This document shows, in pieces, positions 16,890 through 24,683 of a DNA stretch of 43,786 nt; the first letter of the stretch is position 1; each line of letters opens with the position of its first letter. The stretch spans positions 1 to 43,786 of the forward strand of contig NZ_JADDRL010000080.1 of assembly GCF_021538895.1 (NCBI RefSeq). The letters are read 5' to 3'. The position numbers were made by a program, and so were the translations under genes. Source of the stretch: Streptomyces olivochromogenes (GTDB taxonomy: Bacteria > Actinomycetota > Actinomycetes > Streptomycetales > Streptomycetaceae). Under the pieces are notes generated by a model that made no database searches, was not told where the DNA came from, and worked only from the letters and a program-made list of their open reading frames with translations.

Positions 16890-16986
16890 CGTCCGGCGGC
16901 GTCGGTACGGGTCTGGTGACGTAAGGCGCGTCGGTGGGTGTCGGGCGACCTCCGGCGGCGTCGCTGGGTGCCAGGTGACGTCCGGG
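16868..16986. repeat. Four tandem 30-base repeats across a stop codon
   Basis: Units at 16868-16897, 16898-16927, 16928-16956 and 16957-16986. The first two differ at only two bases (TCC versus TAA near the end). The third and fourth are diverged, and the third is 29 bases long. Unit 1 includes the TGA that ends the second amidohydrolase; the last unit runs to six bases before the next start codon. Confidence 0.85.
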
Positions 16987-16991
16987 GTGCG

Positions 16992-17711
16992 ATGCTCCCT
17001 GCTGTGGAACCAACCCATGACGAAGCCCACGGCGGTGCGCTCGGCTCGCGGCTCAACTGGCTGCGGGCCGCCGTTCTGGGCGCGAACGACGGGATCGTGT
17101 CCACGGCGGGGCTCGTCGTCGGCGTGGCCGGAGCGACGGACAACCGCTCCGCCCTGCTGACCGCGGGCCTGGCGGGACTGCTCGCGGGGTCGATGTCGAT
17201 GGCGGCGGGGGAGTACGTGTCCGTCTCCACGCAGCGCGACTCGGAGAAGGCCGCCCTCGCCCTGGAGAAGCGGGAACTGAGAGAACAGCCGGAGGCCGAA
17301 CTGGCGGAGCTGACCGGGCTGCTGGAGGAGCGCGGGCTGTCCCGGGAGGTGGCGCGGGAGGCGGCCGAGCAGCTCACCGCGCGGGACGCGCTGCGGGCCC
17401 ACGCGCGCGTGGAGCTCGGTATCGACCCGGACGAGCTGACCAACCCCTGGCACGCGGCCTGGGCGAGCTTCCTCGCCTTCACCGCGGGCGCCCTGCTGCC
17501 GCTCCTCGCGATCGTCCTCCCACCGGCGGGTCTACGGGTCCTGGTCACCGTGGTCTCGGTACTGGGCGCGCTCGTCCTGACCGGCTGGAGCAGCGCGCGA
17601 CTGGGCGCGGCGCGCCCGAGGCGGGCGGTGCTGCGCAACGTGGCGGGCGGCGCCCTGGCCATGGGGGTCACGTACGCCGCCGGAACGCTGCTCGGCGTGG
17701 CCGGGGTCTAG
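16992..17711 (+). CDS. VIT1/CCC1 family membrane protein
   Basis: 239 residues. The N-terminus LGSRLNWLRAAVLGANDGIVSTAGLVVGVAGA is the first helix of VIT1/CCC1 transporters, with SMSMAAGEYVSVSTQRDSE as the second hallmark, and three C-terminal helices from about 155 on. The helical soluble segment between (about 90-150, EKRELREQPEAELAELTGLLEERGLS) is the metal-binding region in iron transporters. Likely exports Fe or Mn. The start is uncertain: ATG 16992 immediately follows the repeat; GTG 17004 also fits. Ends in TAG within CTAG. Confidence 0.87.
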   Translation: MLPAVEPTHDEAHGGALGSRLNWLRAAVLGANDGIVSTAGLVVGVAGATDNRSALLTAGLAGLLAGSMSMAAGEYVSVSTQRDSEKAALALEKRELREQPEAELAELTGLLEERGLSREVAREAAEQLTARDALRAHARVELGIDPDELTNPWHAAWASFLAFTAGALLPLLAIVLPPAGLRVLVTVVSVLGALVLTGWSSARLGAARPRRAVLRNVAGGALAMGVTYAAGTLLGVAGV

Positions 17712-17791
17712 ACCCGCGCGGGGCGCCGGCCCGAAATACTTCTGGGTAACAAGCCCTAGCCGCGGTCGGCCGGCGCCTCTACCGTGCACCC

Positions 17792-18694
17792 ATGCCGAAC
17801 CTCCCGGATGCCGTGGTCTGGTCGATACCCGCCTTCGTGCTGCTCACCGTCGTCGAGATGATCAGCTACCGCCTCCATCCCGACGAGGACGCGGCCGGGT
17901 ACGCGGCGAAGGACGCCGCCACCAGCGTCTCCATGGGGCTCGGCAGCCTCTTCTTCGACGCGCTGTGGAAGATCCCGATCGTCGTGATCTACACGGCGGT
18001 CCACGCGGCCACCCCGCTGCGCGTGCCCGTCCTGTGGTGGACGGTGCTCCTGATGCTGCTCGCCCAGGACTTCTTCTACTACTGGTCCCACCGCGGCCAC
18101 CACGTGATCCGCATCCTGTGGGCCTGCCACGTCGTCCACCACTCCAGCGAGAGGTTCAACCTCTCCACCGCGCTGCGCCAGCCCTGGACGAGCCTCACCT
18201 CCTGGCCGTTCTACGTCCCGCTGATCGCCGTCGGCGTGCACCCGGCCGCGCTCGCCTTCTGTTCCTCGGTGAACCTCGTCTACCAGTTCTGGATCCACAC
18301 CGAGCGGATCGACAGACTGCCCCGCTGGTTTGAGTTCGTCTTCAACACGCCGTCGCACCACCGGGTGCACCACGCCTCGCAGGGCGGCTATCTGGACCGC
18401 AACTTCGGCGGGATCCTGATCGTCTGGGACCGGCTCTTCGGGTCCTTCGTGCCCGAGGCCGAGCGCCCCGTGTACGGGCTGACCAAGAACATCGGCACGC
18501 ACAACCTGATCAAGGTCGCCACGCACGAGTACGCCGCCATCGCCAGGGACCTGAAGCGGGCCACGGGTTGGGGCGAGCGGGCCGGACGGGTGTTCCGGGG
18601 GCCGGGCTGGCAGCCGCGGGCGACGGGGGACGAGACCGCGGCCGGTGGGCCCTCGGCCGGTACGGCCGCGACCGGGGAGGCCGCTGTCGCGTGA
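17792..18694 (+). CDS. AGMO-like fatty acid hydroxylase superfamily protein
   Basis: 300 residues, integral membrane di-iron oxygenase. Histidine boxes: HRGHH (100-104), HVVHH (113-117), HTE (169) and HHRVHH (189-194). The stretches HHSSERFNLSTALRQ, NLVYQFWIHTE, NTPSHHRVHH and ILIVWDRLFGSF closely follow what I recall of alkylglycerol monooxygenase (AGMO/TMEM195), more than C-5 sterol desaturases. AGMO cleaves the ether bond of alkylglycerols to an aldehyde and uses tetrahydrobiopterin. The C-terminal 60 residues are low complexity. ATG at 17792; its stop overlaps a lysoplasmalogenase-like gene (GTGA), which supports an ether-lipid role. The exact substrate is inferred. Confidence 0.88.
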   Translation: MPNLPDAVVWSIPAFVLLTVVEMISYRLHPDEDAAGYAAKDAATSVSMGLGSLFFDALWKIPIVVIYTAVHAATPLRVPVLWWTVLLMLLAQDFFYYWSHRGHHVIRILWACHVVHHSSERFNLSTALRQPWTSLTSWPFYVPLIAVGVHPAALAFCSSVNLVYQFWIHTERIDRLPRWFEFVFNTPSHHRVHHASQGGYLDRNFGGILIVWDRLFGSFVPEAERPVYGLTKNIGTHNLIKVATHEYAAIARDLKRATGWGERAGRVFRGPGWQPRATGDETAAGGPSAGTAATGEAAVA

Positions 18695-19359
18695 GATCGC
18701 CCCGTCTGCTCGTCATCGCCTTCGCCCTCGTCGCCGATGTCGACCTCGCCTCCCTGGCGGCGGGCCTCCACACCGGACACATGGTGGCCAAGGTGCTGCT
18801 CATGCCCCTGCTCGCCGCCTACGCGTTCGCGAGCGGCGCGCCCCGGCTCCTGATCGCCGGGCTGCTGTGCGGCTGGGGCGGTGACGTGCTGCTGCTGTCC
18901 GACGCGGACCCCGCGTTCATGGCGGGCATGGCCTGCTTCGCGGCCGGCCACGTCTGCTACCTGGTCCTGTTCGGCCGCTTCCCCGCCCCACGCGCGCGTG
19001 CCCGTCGCCTCGTCCCCCTCTACGCCGTCGCCCTCGCCACCACCGTCACCCTGCTGTGGCCGGACCTGCCCGCGGACCTGAGGGTCCCGGTCGCCGGTTA
19101 CAGCGCCCTGCTCACGGCGATGGCCTGCTCGGCGGCCCTGAGGCTCGGCCCGGTCGCCGGCCTCGGCGGCGCGCTCTTCATGCTCTCCGACACCATGATC
19201 GCGACCTGTATCGCGGGCTGGCCCCAGGCGCCCCGGCCCGACTTCTGGATCATGCTCACCTACGCCGCGGCGCAGTACCTGATCGTGAGCGGCACCCTCG
19301 ACGCGCCGCCCGCGCCGGCCACGGCGTACCGTGAAGTGCGCTCCTCGATCACCCCCTGA
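18691..19359 (+). CDS. YhhN/TMEM86-like lysoplasmalogenase
   Basis: 222 residues, almost wholly hydrophobic with about seven or eight helices. YhhN-family landmarks are GHMVAKVLLMPLLAAYAF (about 30-47), LCGWGGDVLLL (about 62-72), FAAGHVCYLVLF (about 85-96), and GALFMLSDTMIA (about 160-171), with the paired Asp residues expected for this intramembrane hydrolase. TMEM86 hydrolyses the vinyl ether of lysoplasmalogens to an aldehyde and glycerophospho-head group. The GTG start overlaps the AGMO-like gene by four bases, so the pair is translated together. Confidence 0.85.
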   Translation: MRSPRLLVIAFALVADVDLASLAAGLHTGHMVAKVLLMPLLAAYAFASGAPRLLIAGLLCGWGGDVLLLSDADPAFMAGMACFAAGHVCYLVLFGRFPAPRARARRLVPLYAVALATTVTLLWPDLPADLRVPVAGYSALLTAMACSAALRLGPVAGLGGALFMLSDTMIATCIAGWPQAPRPDFWIMLTYAAAQYLIVSGTLDAPPAPATAYREVRSSITP

Positions 19360-19429
19360 GCACCGCACTCACCGAGCACAGCACCCCCTGAGCACCGGTC
19401 CCCGCACTCGCACGAGAAGGATCCTCGCC

Positions 19430-20476
19430 ATGCGCGCCACCACCATCCACGCCCCCTTCGACATGCGTGTGGAGGACGTGCCCGAGCCCGTGGTGCAGCT
19501 GCCCACCGACGCGGTGGTGCGTGTGCTGCGGGCCTGCATCTGCGGCAGCGACCTGTGGGCGTACCGCGGCGAGGCGTCCCGGCAGCCGGGGCAGCGGATC
19601 GGGCACGAGTTCCTCGGCCTCGTCGAGGACACCGGCTCCGAGGTGGGCACGGTCGGGCGCGGCGACCTCGTGGTGGCGCCCTTCGTGTGGTCCGACGGGG
19701 TCTGCGACTACTGCCGCGAGGGCCTGACCACCTCCTGCGAGCACGGCGGCTTCTGGGGCTCCGTCGGCTACGACGGCGGCCAGGGCGAGGCCGTGCGCGT
19801 CCCGTTCGCCGACGGCACCCTCGTCCAGCTGCCCAAGGACGCGGCCTCCGACGAGCGCCTGCTGTCCGCGCTGCTGACCCTCTCCGACGTGCTCGGCACC
19901 GGCCACCACGCCGCCCTCGGCGCGGGCGCCCGCCCGGGCGCGACCGTCGCCGTCGTCGGGGACGGCGCCGTCGGCCTGTGCGCCGTCCTCGCCGCCAAGC
20001 GGCTCGGCGCCGAGCGGATCATCGCGCTCGGCCGCCACGAGGCCCGTACGGACATCGCGCGCCGCTTCGGCGCCACCGACGTCGTCGCCGAGCGCGGGGA
20101 GGCGGCCGTCGAGGCGGTCCGCGCGCTCACCCGCGGCCAGGGCGCGCACGCGGTCGTTGAGGCCGTCGGCACCGAGCAGTCGATGCGTACGGCGGTCGAC
20201 ATCGCCCGCGACGGTGGCGCGATCGGCTTCGTCGGCGTGCCCCACGGCAGCGGCACCGGCCTGGACCTCGACGTGATGTTCGACCGGAACATCGCGCTGC
20301 GCGGCGGCGTCGCACCGGTCCGCACGTACATCCCGCAGCTGCTGCCCGACATCCTCGACGGCACCATCGACCCCTCGCCCGTCTTCGACATGACGGTCGG
20401 CCTGGAGGGCGTACCGGAGGGCTACAAGGCGATGGACGAGCGCACCGCGCTGAAGGTGCTGATGACCAACGGCTGA
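19430..20476 (+). CDS. Zinc-dependent alcohol dehydrogenase
   Basis: 348 residues, MDR family. Catalytic zinc ligands sit in CICGSDLWAYRG (about 37) and GHEFLG (about 61). A structural-zinc-like cysteine set CDYCREGLTTSC (about 90-101) has three Cys instead of four. The Rossmann motif VVGDGAVGLCAV is at about 175. GAGAAGG-type ribosome site (GAGAAGG, 19414-19420) supports ATG 19430. It follows the lysoplasmalogenase by 70 bases on the same strand; since both neighbours release long-chain aldehydes, conversion of these aldehydes is a possible role. Its stop forms TGATCA with the stop of the convergent copD-like gene. Confidence 0.9.
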   Translation: MRATTIHAPFDMRVEDVPEPVVQLPTDAVVRVLRACICGSDLWAYRGEASRQPGQRIGHEFLGLVEDTGSEVGTVGRGDLVVAPFVWSDGVCDYCREGLTTSCEHGGFWGSVGYDGGQGEAVRVPFADGTLVQLPKDAASDERLLSALLTLSDVLGTGHHAALGAGARPGATVAVVGDGAVGLCAVLAAKRLGAERIIALGRHEARTDIARRFGATDVVAERGEAAVEAVRALTRGQGAHAVVEAVGTEQSMRTAVDIARDGGAIGFVGVPHGSGTGLDLDVMFDRNIALRGGVAPVRTYIPQLLPDILDGTIDPSPVFDMTVGLEGVPEGYKAMDERTALKVLMTNG

Positions 20477-21508
20477 TCAGGACCAGCGGATCGGCAGCGG
20501 CAGCGCCGTCAGCAGTCCCGACACCGCCACCACCACGCCCAGCACGACGACTTCGGCGCGCGCGGGCGTGTAGGCGGTGAGCGGATCGGGCGCCCGGCGC
20601 AGCCGGATCCGGGCCCATACGGCGAGCACGGCGACGGCGGTCACGAAGGTCACCTTGGCGAGCAGGGTGCGCCCGTACGCCGTCGTCGTCAGCTGGTCCA
20701 GCACGGTGGCCGCCGGCATCCTGCGCAGGGCGCTGCACACGCCCGTGGCGGTGATGGCCGCGAGCAGGAGGGCGGCCACGCGCGCGTAGAGCCCCAGCAG
20801 CGCGACGCTTGCGTCTACGGTGCCCGCCTGTTCAGTCCCGCCGCGCCACAGCCGCAGGGTCCGCAGCACCTGCAGCAGGGCCCCCACCCATAGCGCCGCG
20901 CACGTCAGATGCACGAGCGTCAGGGAGGAGCCGAACAGGGGATTGTGCTCGGTCGTGGGGTGGGCGCGCAGGGCCTCCGCGCCCACGATCGCCGCCAGCG
21001 GCCAGACCTGGGTGCCGGGCCGGCGCGAGAGCGCGCACAGGCCGGCCACGAAGAACGCGTTGACCTCCAGGAGCGCGAGCGCGCCGTCCCGGGTGCCGTA
21101 CAGGCCGCCGACGTCGATCTGGGAGAGGCCGCTCGGCACGAGGTTGCCGGTCGCCACGACCGAGGCCAGCCCGAGCGCCGCGACGAAGCCGGCGGCGGCC
21201 GCGTACGGGGCCCGGCTGCGGGGGACGGCGGCGGGGCCGCCGGGCAGCCGGCGGGCCAGCCGGTTCACGAACAGCTCGCCCGCCGGTACACACAGCGCCG
21301 CGAACAGCACCATGCGCAGCAGGGCGATGCCGCCGACGCCGGGCGCCGCGGCCTCGCCGGTGCCGTGCAGCGCGGTGGAGGGGCCCAGCAGGGCGATCAG
21401 CGCGGCCAGGGTCACCAGGGCCAGGGCGGCGACGGCCCGGAGCGCCCCGGGCCGGCCGCCGCTCCTGCTCGTGCCGTCCGCCTTGACCGTCGGTCGTATC
21501 AACGTCAC
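20477..21508 (-). CDS. CopD domain membrane protein
   Basis: 343 residues with about nine hydrophobic helices. The C-terminal half (LTLVHLTCAALWVGALLQVLRTLR ... YARVAALLLAAITATGVCSALRRM ... AYGRTLLAKVTFVTAVAVLAVWARIRLRR) matches CopD, the inner-membrane protein tied to copper import or homeostasis. A conserved His sits in LVHLTCAALWVG. GTG at 21508 is chosen because the reading frame before it is unlike a protein; an AGGG lies just upstream. Convergent with the alcohol dehydrogenase with no bases between the two stop codons. Confidence 0.87.
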   Translation of the reverse strand: MTLIRPTVKADGTSRSGGRPGALRAVAALALVTLAALIALLGPSTALHGTGEAAAPGVGGIALLRMVLFAALCVPAGELFVNRLARRLPGGPAAVPRSRAPYAAAAGFVAALGLASVVATGNLVPSGLSQIDVGGLYGTRDGALALLEVNAFFVAGLCALSRRPGTQVWPLAAIVGAEALRAHPTTEHNPLFGSSLTLVHLTCAALWVGALLQVLRTLRLWRGGTEQAGTVDASVALLGLYARVAALLLAAITATGVCSALRRMPAATVLDQLTTTAYGRTLLAKVTFVTAVAVLAVWARIRLRRAPDPLTAYTPARAEVVVLGVVVAVSGLLTALPLPIRWS

Positions 21509-21608
21509 CCCTGGATCTTGGCCAGCCGCTACAAAACGGGGCAAGTACCGGAAAGCAACCGGGAGATGGGAATTCCGCCCCTTGATACGGATCCGGCCAC
21601 CCGCCCGC

Positions 21609-22994
21609 TCAGTCCCAGCCCGGCGCGTCCGTCCCCCAGGGCACGGGCGGCCGCGCCCAGTCGACGGGTCCGCCGACGAAGGACACGGCGGGCAGGGCGT
21701 ACCGCACCCGCCCGAAGACACTGTCCCGCTCGCCGAACCGAGGATCCAGCGCGGTGCTCCGCCCGTCGGGCACGACGTCGCCCGCCTCCTCGTGTTCGAC
21801 CTCCTCCGTCAGCCAGCGCGCGGTCCGGGCCAGGGCCAGTCGTACGCACCTGCTGCCGCCGTCCTGCGACTGCTCGGTCAGGGCCCGCAGCACCGCACCC
21901 GCCAGCAGATAGCCCGTGCCGTGGTCCAGGGCCTGCGCGGGCAGCGCGCCGGGCCGTTCGGCGGACCCCTCGACCGTCGCGATGCCGGTGGCGACCTGCA
22001 CCAGGCTGTCGAAGCCGCGCCGCCCGGCCCACGGTCCGTACGCGCCCCAGGCCGACACCTGGGCCACGACCAGCCCGTGCCGCCGCTCGGCGAGCGCCTC
22101 GGGGGAGAGCCCGAAGCGGTCCAGGGCGCCCGGCCGGTAGCCGGTCACCACGACGTCCGCCGCGGCCAGCAGCTCCTCGAAGGTCCGCCGATCCGCCGCG
22201 AGGTCCAGCGTCGCCGACCGCTTCCCGATGCCCGTGTCCGCGTGCAGGTCGGGGAGTTCGGGCAGCCGGGGCGCGTCCAGACGCAGCACGTCCGCGCCGA
22301 GCAGGGCGAGGGTGCGGGTGGCGACCGGGCCCGCCAGGACCCGGGTCAGGTCCAGCACACGCAGTCCGGCGGCGGGCAGCAGGGGAGCGGAGTCCGCGAG
22401 CGGCGCGAGCACGCGCGCGGGTGCCGAGTCCAGTCGTACGCGCTCGACCAGCGGCCGTCCGGCCAGGACCGCGGACTGCTCGTGCGCGGCCCACTGCTCG
22501 GGGGTGCGCAGGGCGACGGCGAGGCCTCCGGCGCCGTACACGGTCTCCTCCGCCTCCCGCGCGGAGCGCTCGGCGAACCGGGCGGCGACGTCCTCCGGCG
22601 AGGCGTGCCGGGGCAGCTTCAACGCGTCCAGCAGTCTCGCCCGGTGATGCGGATAGTTGGCGTGGGTGCGCACCCAGCCGTCCGCCGTCCGCCAGAGCCG
22701 GGACAGGGGTGCGAAGGAGACCGGCGCCCGCCCGTCGACCCGCAGCAGCCGCTCACTGAGAAAGGCGGCCGCGACCGCCGCGTCGTCGACCCGAACCTCC
22801 GGCACCTCGGCGAGCCCCGCCCGCCGCGCCCCCAACTCGGCGGCGGCCAGCGCACACGCCCCCACACAGGCGCGCCCCAACTCCCGTACCGGCAGCCTCG
22901 CTTCGAGCGCTTCCCGGCGTACGACGGTGCCCACCCGCGAGAGCAGAGCGGGATCGCCGCCCACCGCGTCCCATGCGAACTTGATTCCAGTCAT
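21609..22994 (-). CDS. CoA-transferase family III protein
   Basis: 461 residues. The C-terminal two thirds carry family III (CaiB/BaiF) features: LRVLDLTRVLAGPVATRTLALLGADVLRLD (about 212-241), HADTGIGKRSATLDL (about 250), ADVVVTGYRPGALDRFGLS (about 280-298) and DHGTGYLLAGAVLRAL (about 355-370). The N-terminal about 190 residues look like a second, degenerate CoA-transferase half (YPHHRARLLDALKLP), giving a fused two-domain protein. The nucleophilic Asp that aligns to family members may be in this fused arrangement, but I cannot place it with certainty. ATG 22994 follows two short palindromes. Confidence 0.85.
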   Translation of the reverse strand: MTGIKFAWDAVGGDPALLSRVGTVVRREALEARLPVRELGRACVGACALAAAELGARRAGLAEVPEVRVDDAAVAAAFLSERLLRVDGRAPVSFAPLSRLWRTADGWVRTHANYPHHRARLLDALKLPRHASPEDVAARFAERSAREAEETVYGAGGLAVALRTPEQWAAHEQSAVLAGRPLVERVRLDSAPARVLAPLADSAPLLPAAGLRVLDLTRVLAGPVATRTLALLGADVLRLDAPRLPELPDLHADTGIGKRSATLDLAADRRTFEELLAAADVVVTGYRPGALDRFGLSPEALAERRHGLVVAQVSAWGAYGPWAGRRGFDSLVQVATGIATVEGSAERPGALPAQALDHGTGYLLAGAVLRALTEQSQDGGSRCVRLALARTARWLTEEVEHEEAGDVVPDGRSTALDPRFGERDSVFGRVRYALPAVSFVGGPVDWARPPVPWGTDAPGWD

Positions 22995-22995
22995 G

Positions 22996-23024
22996 ACTGC
23001 ACTATGCAGTATTGATTCAATCAA
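22996..23024 (-). promoter_or_regulatory. Two adjacent perfect palindromes upstream of CoA-transferase
   Basis: ACTGCA-CTA-TGCAGT (22996-23010) and TTGATT-C-AATCAA (23012-23024) are side by side directly before the start codon, in an AT-rich patch. They resemble operators for TetR- or GntR-type repressors acting on the transferase gene. No candidate regulator gene is adjacent. Confidence 0.55.
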
Positions 23025-23050
23025 CCTGAGAGGGGCGGCCGCGGAAAACG

Positions 23051-23083
23051 CCCGGGCCGGGCGGTCGTGCCGCCCGGCCCGGG
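23051..23083 (-). terminator. Strong terminator after distal subtilase
   Basis: Fourteen perfect G/C pairs: 23051-23064 with 23070-23083, loop TCGTG. It lies 18 bases past the stop of the minus-strand protease gene and before the CoA-transferase promoter. Confidence 0.85.
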
Positions 23084-23100
23084 TCTTGTGCGCGGAGGCT

Positions 23101-24618
23101 CTACTTGGTGACGGCGGCCAGTGCGTCCGCCATGCCCCAGCCGTAGAAGCTGTTGTGGTTCTTCGGGCCCTGGCACACCGCGTCGACCTTGCCGTCGCCG
23201 TTGATGTCGTACGGATCCGTGCACGGCGTGGCGTCGGCCTCGGCGTACAGGAGCGCCTTCACCAGGGCCGCGGGCGCGTGCGGGTGGGTCGACTTGATCA
23301 GCGCGGCCACACCCGCCACGTGCGGCGACGCCATCGACGTGCCGGCCATGTAGCCCCACTTGCCGCCCGGCAGCGGGCCCAGGATCAGGCCGCTCGTCGC
23401 CGGGGGCGCCGGCTTCTGGTACGCCGTCGAGTCGCCGCCGGGCGCGGCGATGTCGATGACCCCGAAGCCGTAGTTGGAGAAGGACGACTTGAGGCCCTTG
23501 GCGCCGGTCGCCGCGACCGTGACGACACCCGGCAGCTGGGTCGGTATGTCGTAGCACTTGTGCGGGTCGATCACCCGGTCCGACGGGGTGCCGTCGTTCG
23601 GGGAGACCGGGTCGGTGATCGAGTCGGCGTCCAGGTCGTAGTTCTCGTTGCCCGCCGCCGCGACGTTGACGGTGCCCTTCTTCTCCGCGTACCGCGAGGC
23701 CCGGGTGATGGCGTCCACGAGCGCCCTCTGGTCCGGGTCGTCCTTGCAGTTGAAGTACCACGGGTCGGTGTAATAGCTGTTGTTGGTCACGTCGACGCCG
23801 TGCTCGGCCGCCCACATGAAGCCGCAGACCACGGCCTCCGTGTAGAAGTAGCCGTCCGGGTTCGCGACCTTGATGCCCGCGACCCTGACGCCCGGCGCCA
23901 CGCCCGTGATGCCGACGCCGTTCTTCGCTCCCGCGATCTCACCGGCCACATGGGTGCCGTGCGGGCTCTCGGACGCGCTGGGCCGCCAAGAGCCGTCGGT
24001 CGTGTCCGGCTTGCCCGACACGCAGTTGGCGGAGGCGTCGCGGTCGAAGTTGGGCGCGATGTCGGGGTGGGTGTCGTCGACGCCGGTGTCGATGACGGCG
24101 ACGGTGACGTCCCTGCTGCCGAGGAACTTCTCGTGCGCCTTGTCCGCCTTGATGGCGGGCAGGTCCCACTGCAGCGGCTCCAACGGGTCCTGCCCGTCGG
24201 CGGCCTGCGCGTTCGCGACCTGCTCCGCGCCGAGCACCTTCGGGGTGCCGACGTCGGTGGTCGACTGCGCGGGCAGCGGCGTGTGACGCGTGGCGCCCGC
24301 CGACTCGACGCCGGGCACCGTGCGGATCGTCTTCGCGAAGTCGGGGTTCGACGAGTGGACGACGATCACGCCGATCCGGTCGTACGAGATCACCACCGTG
24401 CCACCGGCCTCGGCGATGGCCTTCCGCACATGTGCGGAGAGCGCGTACCCGGGGTGGACGTTGACGACATAGCTGAGCGAGGTCGCGTCACTGGTGACCG
24501 TCGTCGTGGAGTCCGCGGCGGACGCCGTGACGTTGGGCAGGAACGCGAGGGCCGTCGCCAGGGCCATCCCGGCCGGGATCGCCATGGCGCGACGGTAGCG
24601 CGGGTGAGGCGCTGTCAT
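23101..24618 (-). CDS. Secreted S8 family serine protease (subtilase), copy 2
   Basis: 505 residues. A signal peptide (basic start, MAIPAGMALATALAFLPNVTASAAD, cut near 36) is followed by an I9-like prodomain, then the catalytic triad: Asp in VIDTGVDDTHPD (about 174), His in HGTHVAGE (about 220) and Ser in GTSMASPH (about 426). Near the end two Cys bracket DINGDGKVDAVC (about 470-482), an EF-hand/dockerin-like calcium loop. It is a tandem duplicate of the upstream gene with the same domain order. GGAG ten bases upstream supports the ATG. Confidence 0.94.
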   Translation of the reverse strand: MTAPHPRYRRAMAIPAGMALATALAFLPNVTASAADSTTTVTSDATSLSYVVNVHPGYALSAHVRKAIAEAGGTVVISYDRIGVIVVHSSNPDFAKTIRTVPGVESAGATRHTPLPAQSTTDVGTPKVLGAEQVANAQAADGQDPLEPLQWDLPAIKADKAHEKFLGSRDVTVAVIDTGVDDTHPDIAPNFDRDASANCVSGKPDTTDGSWRPSASESPHGTHVAGEIAGAKNGVGITGVAPGVRVAGIKVANPDGYFYTEAVVCGFMWAAEHGVDVTNNSYYTDPWYFNCKDDPDQRALVDAITRASRYAEKKGTVNVAAAGNENYDLDADSITDPVSPNDGTPSDRVIDPHKCYDIPTQLPGVVTVAATGAKGLKSSFSNYGFGVIDIAAPGGDSTAYQKPAPPATSGLILGPLPGGKWGYMAGTSMASPHVAGVAALIKSTHPHAPAALVKALLYAEADATPCTDPYDINGDGKVDAVCQGPKNHNSFYGWGMADALAAVTK

Positions 24619-24683
24619 GTGTCTGTGTCTCCAGTTCGTTCGCGGTACGAGGGGGCCGTGCGGGAAGTCCCGTGCCTCGGGCC

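Noticed and set aside
19349..19400. Short direct repeat CACCCCCTGAGCACCG between the lysoplasmalogenase-like and dehydrogenase genes
   Set aside because: Only two copies and no further structure; could be chance in a short intergenic segment.
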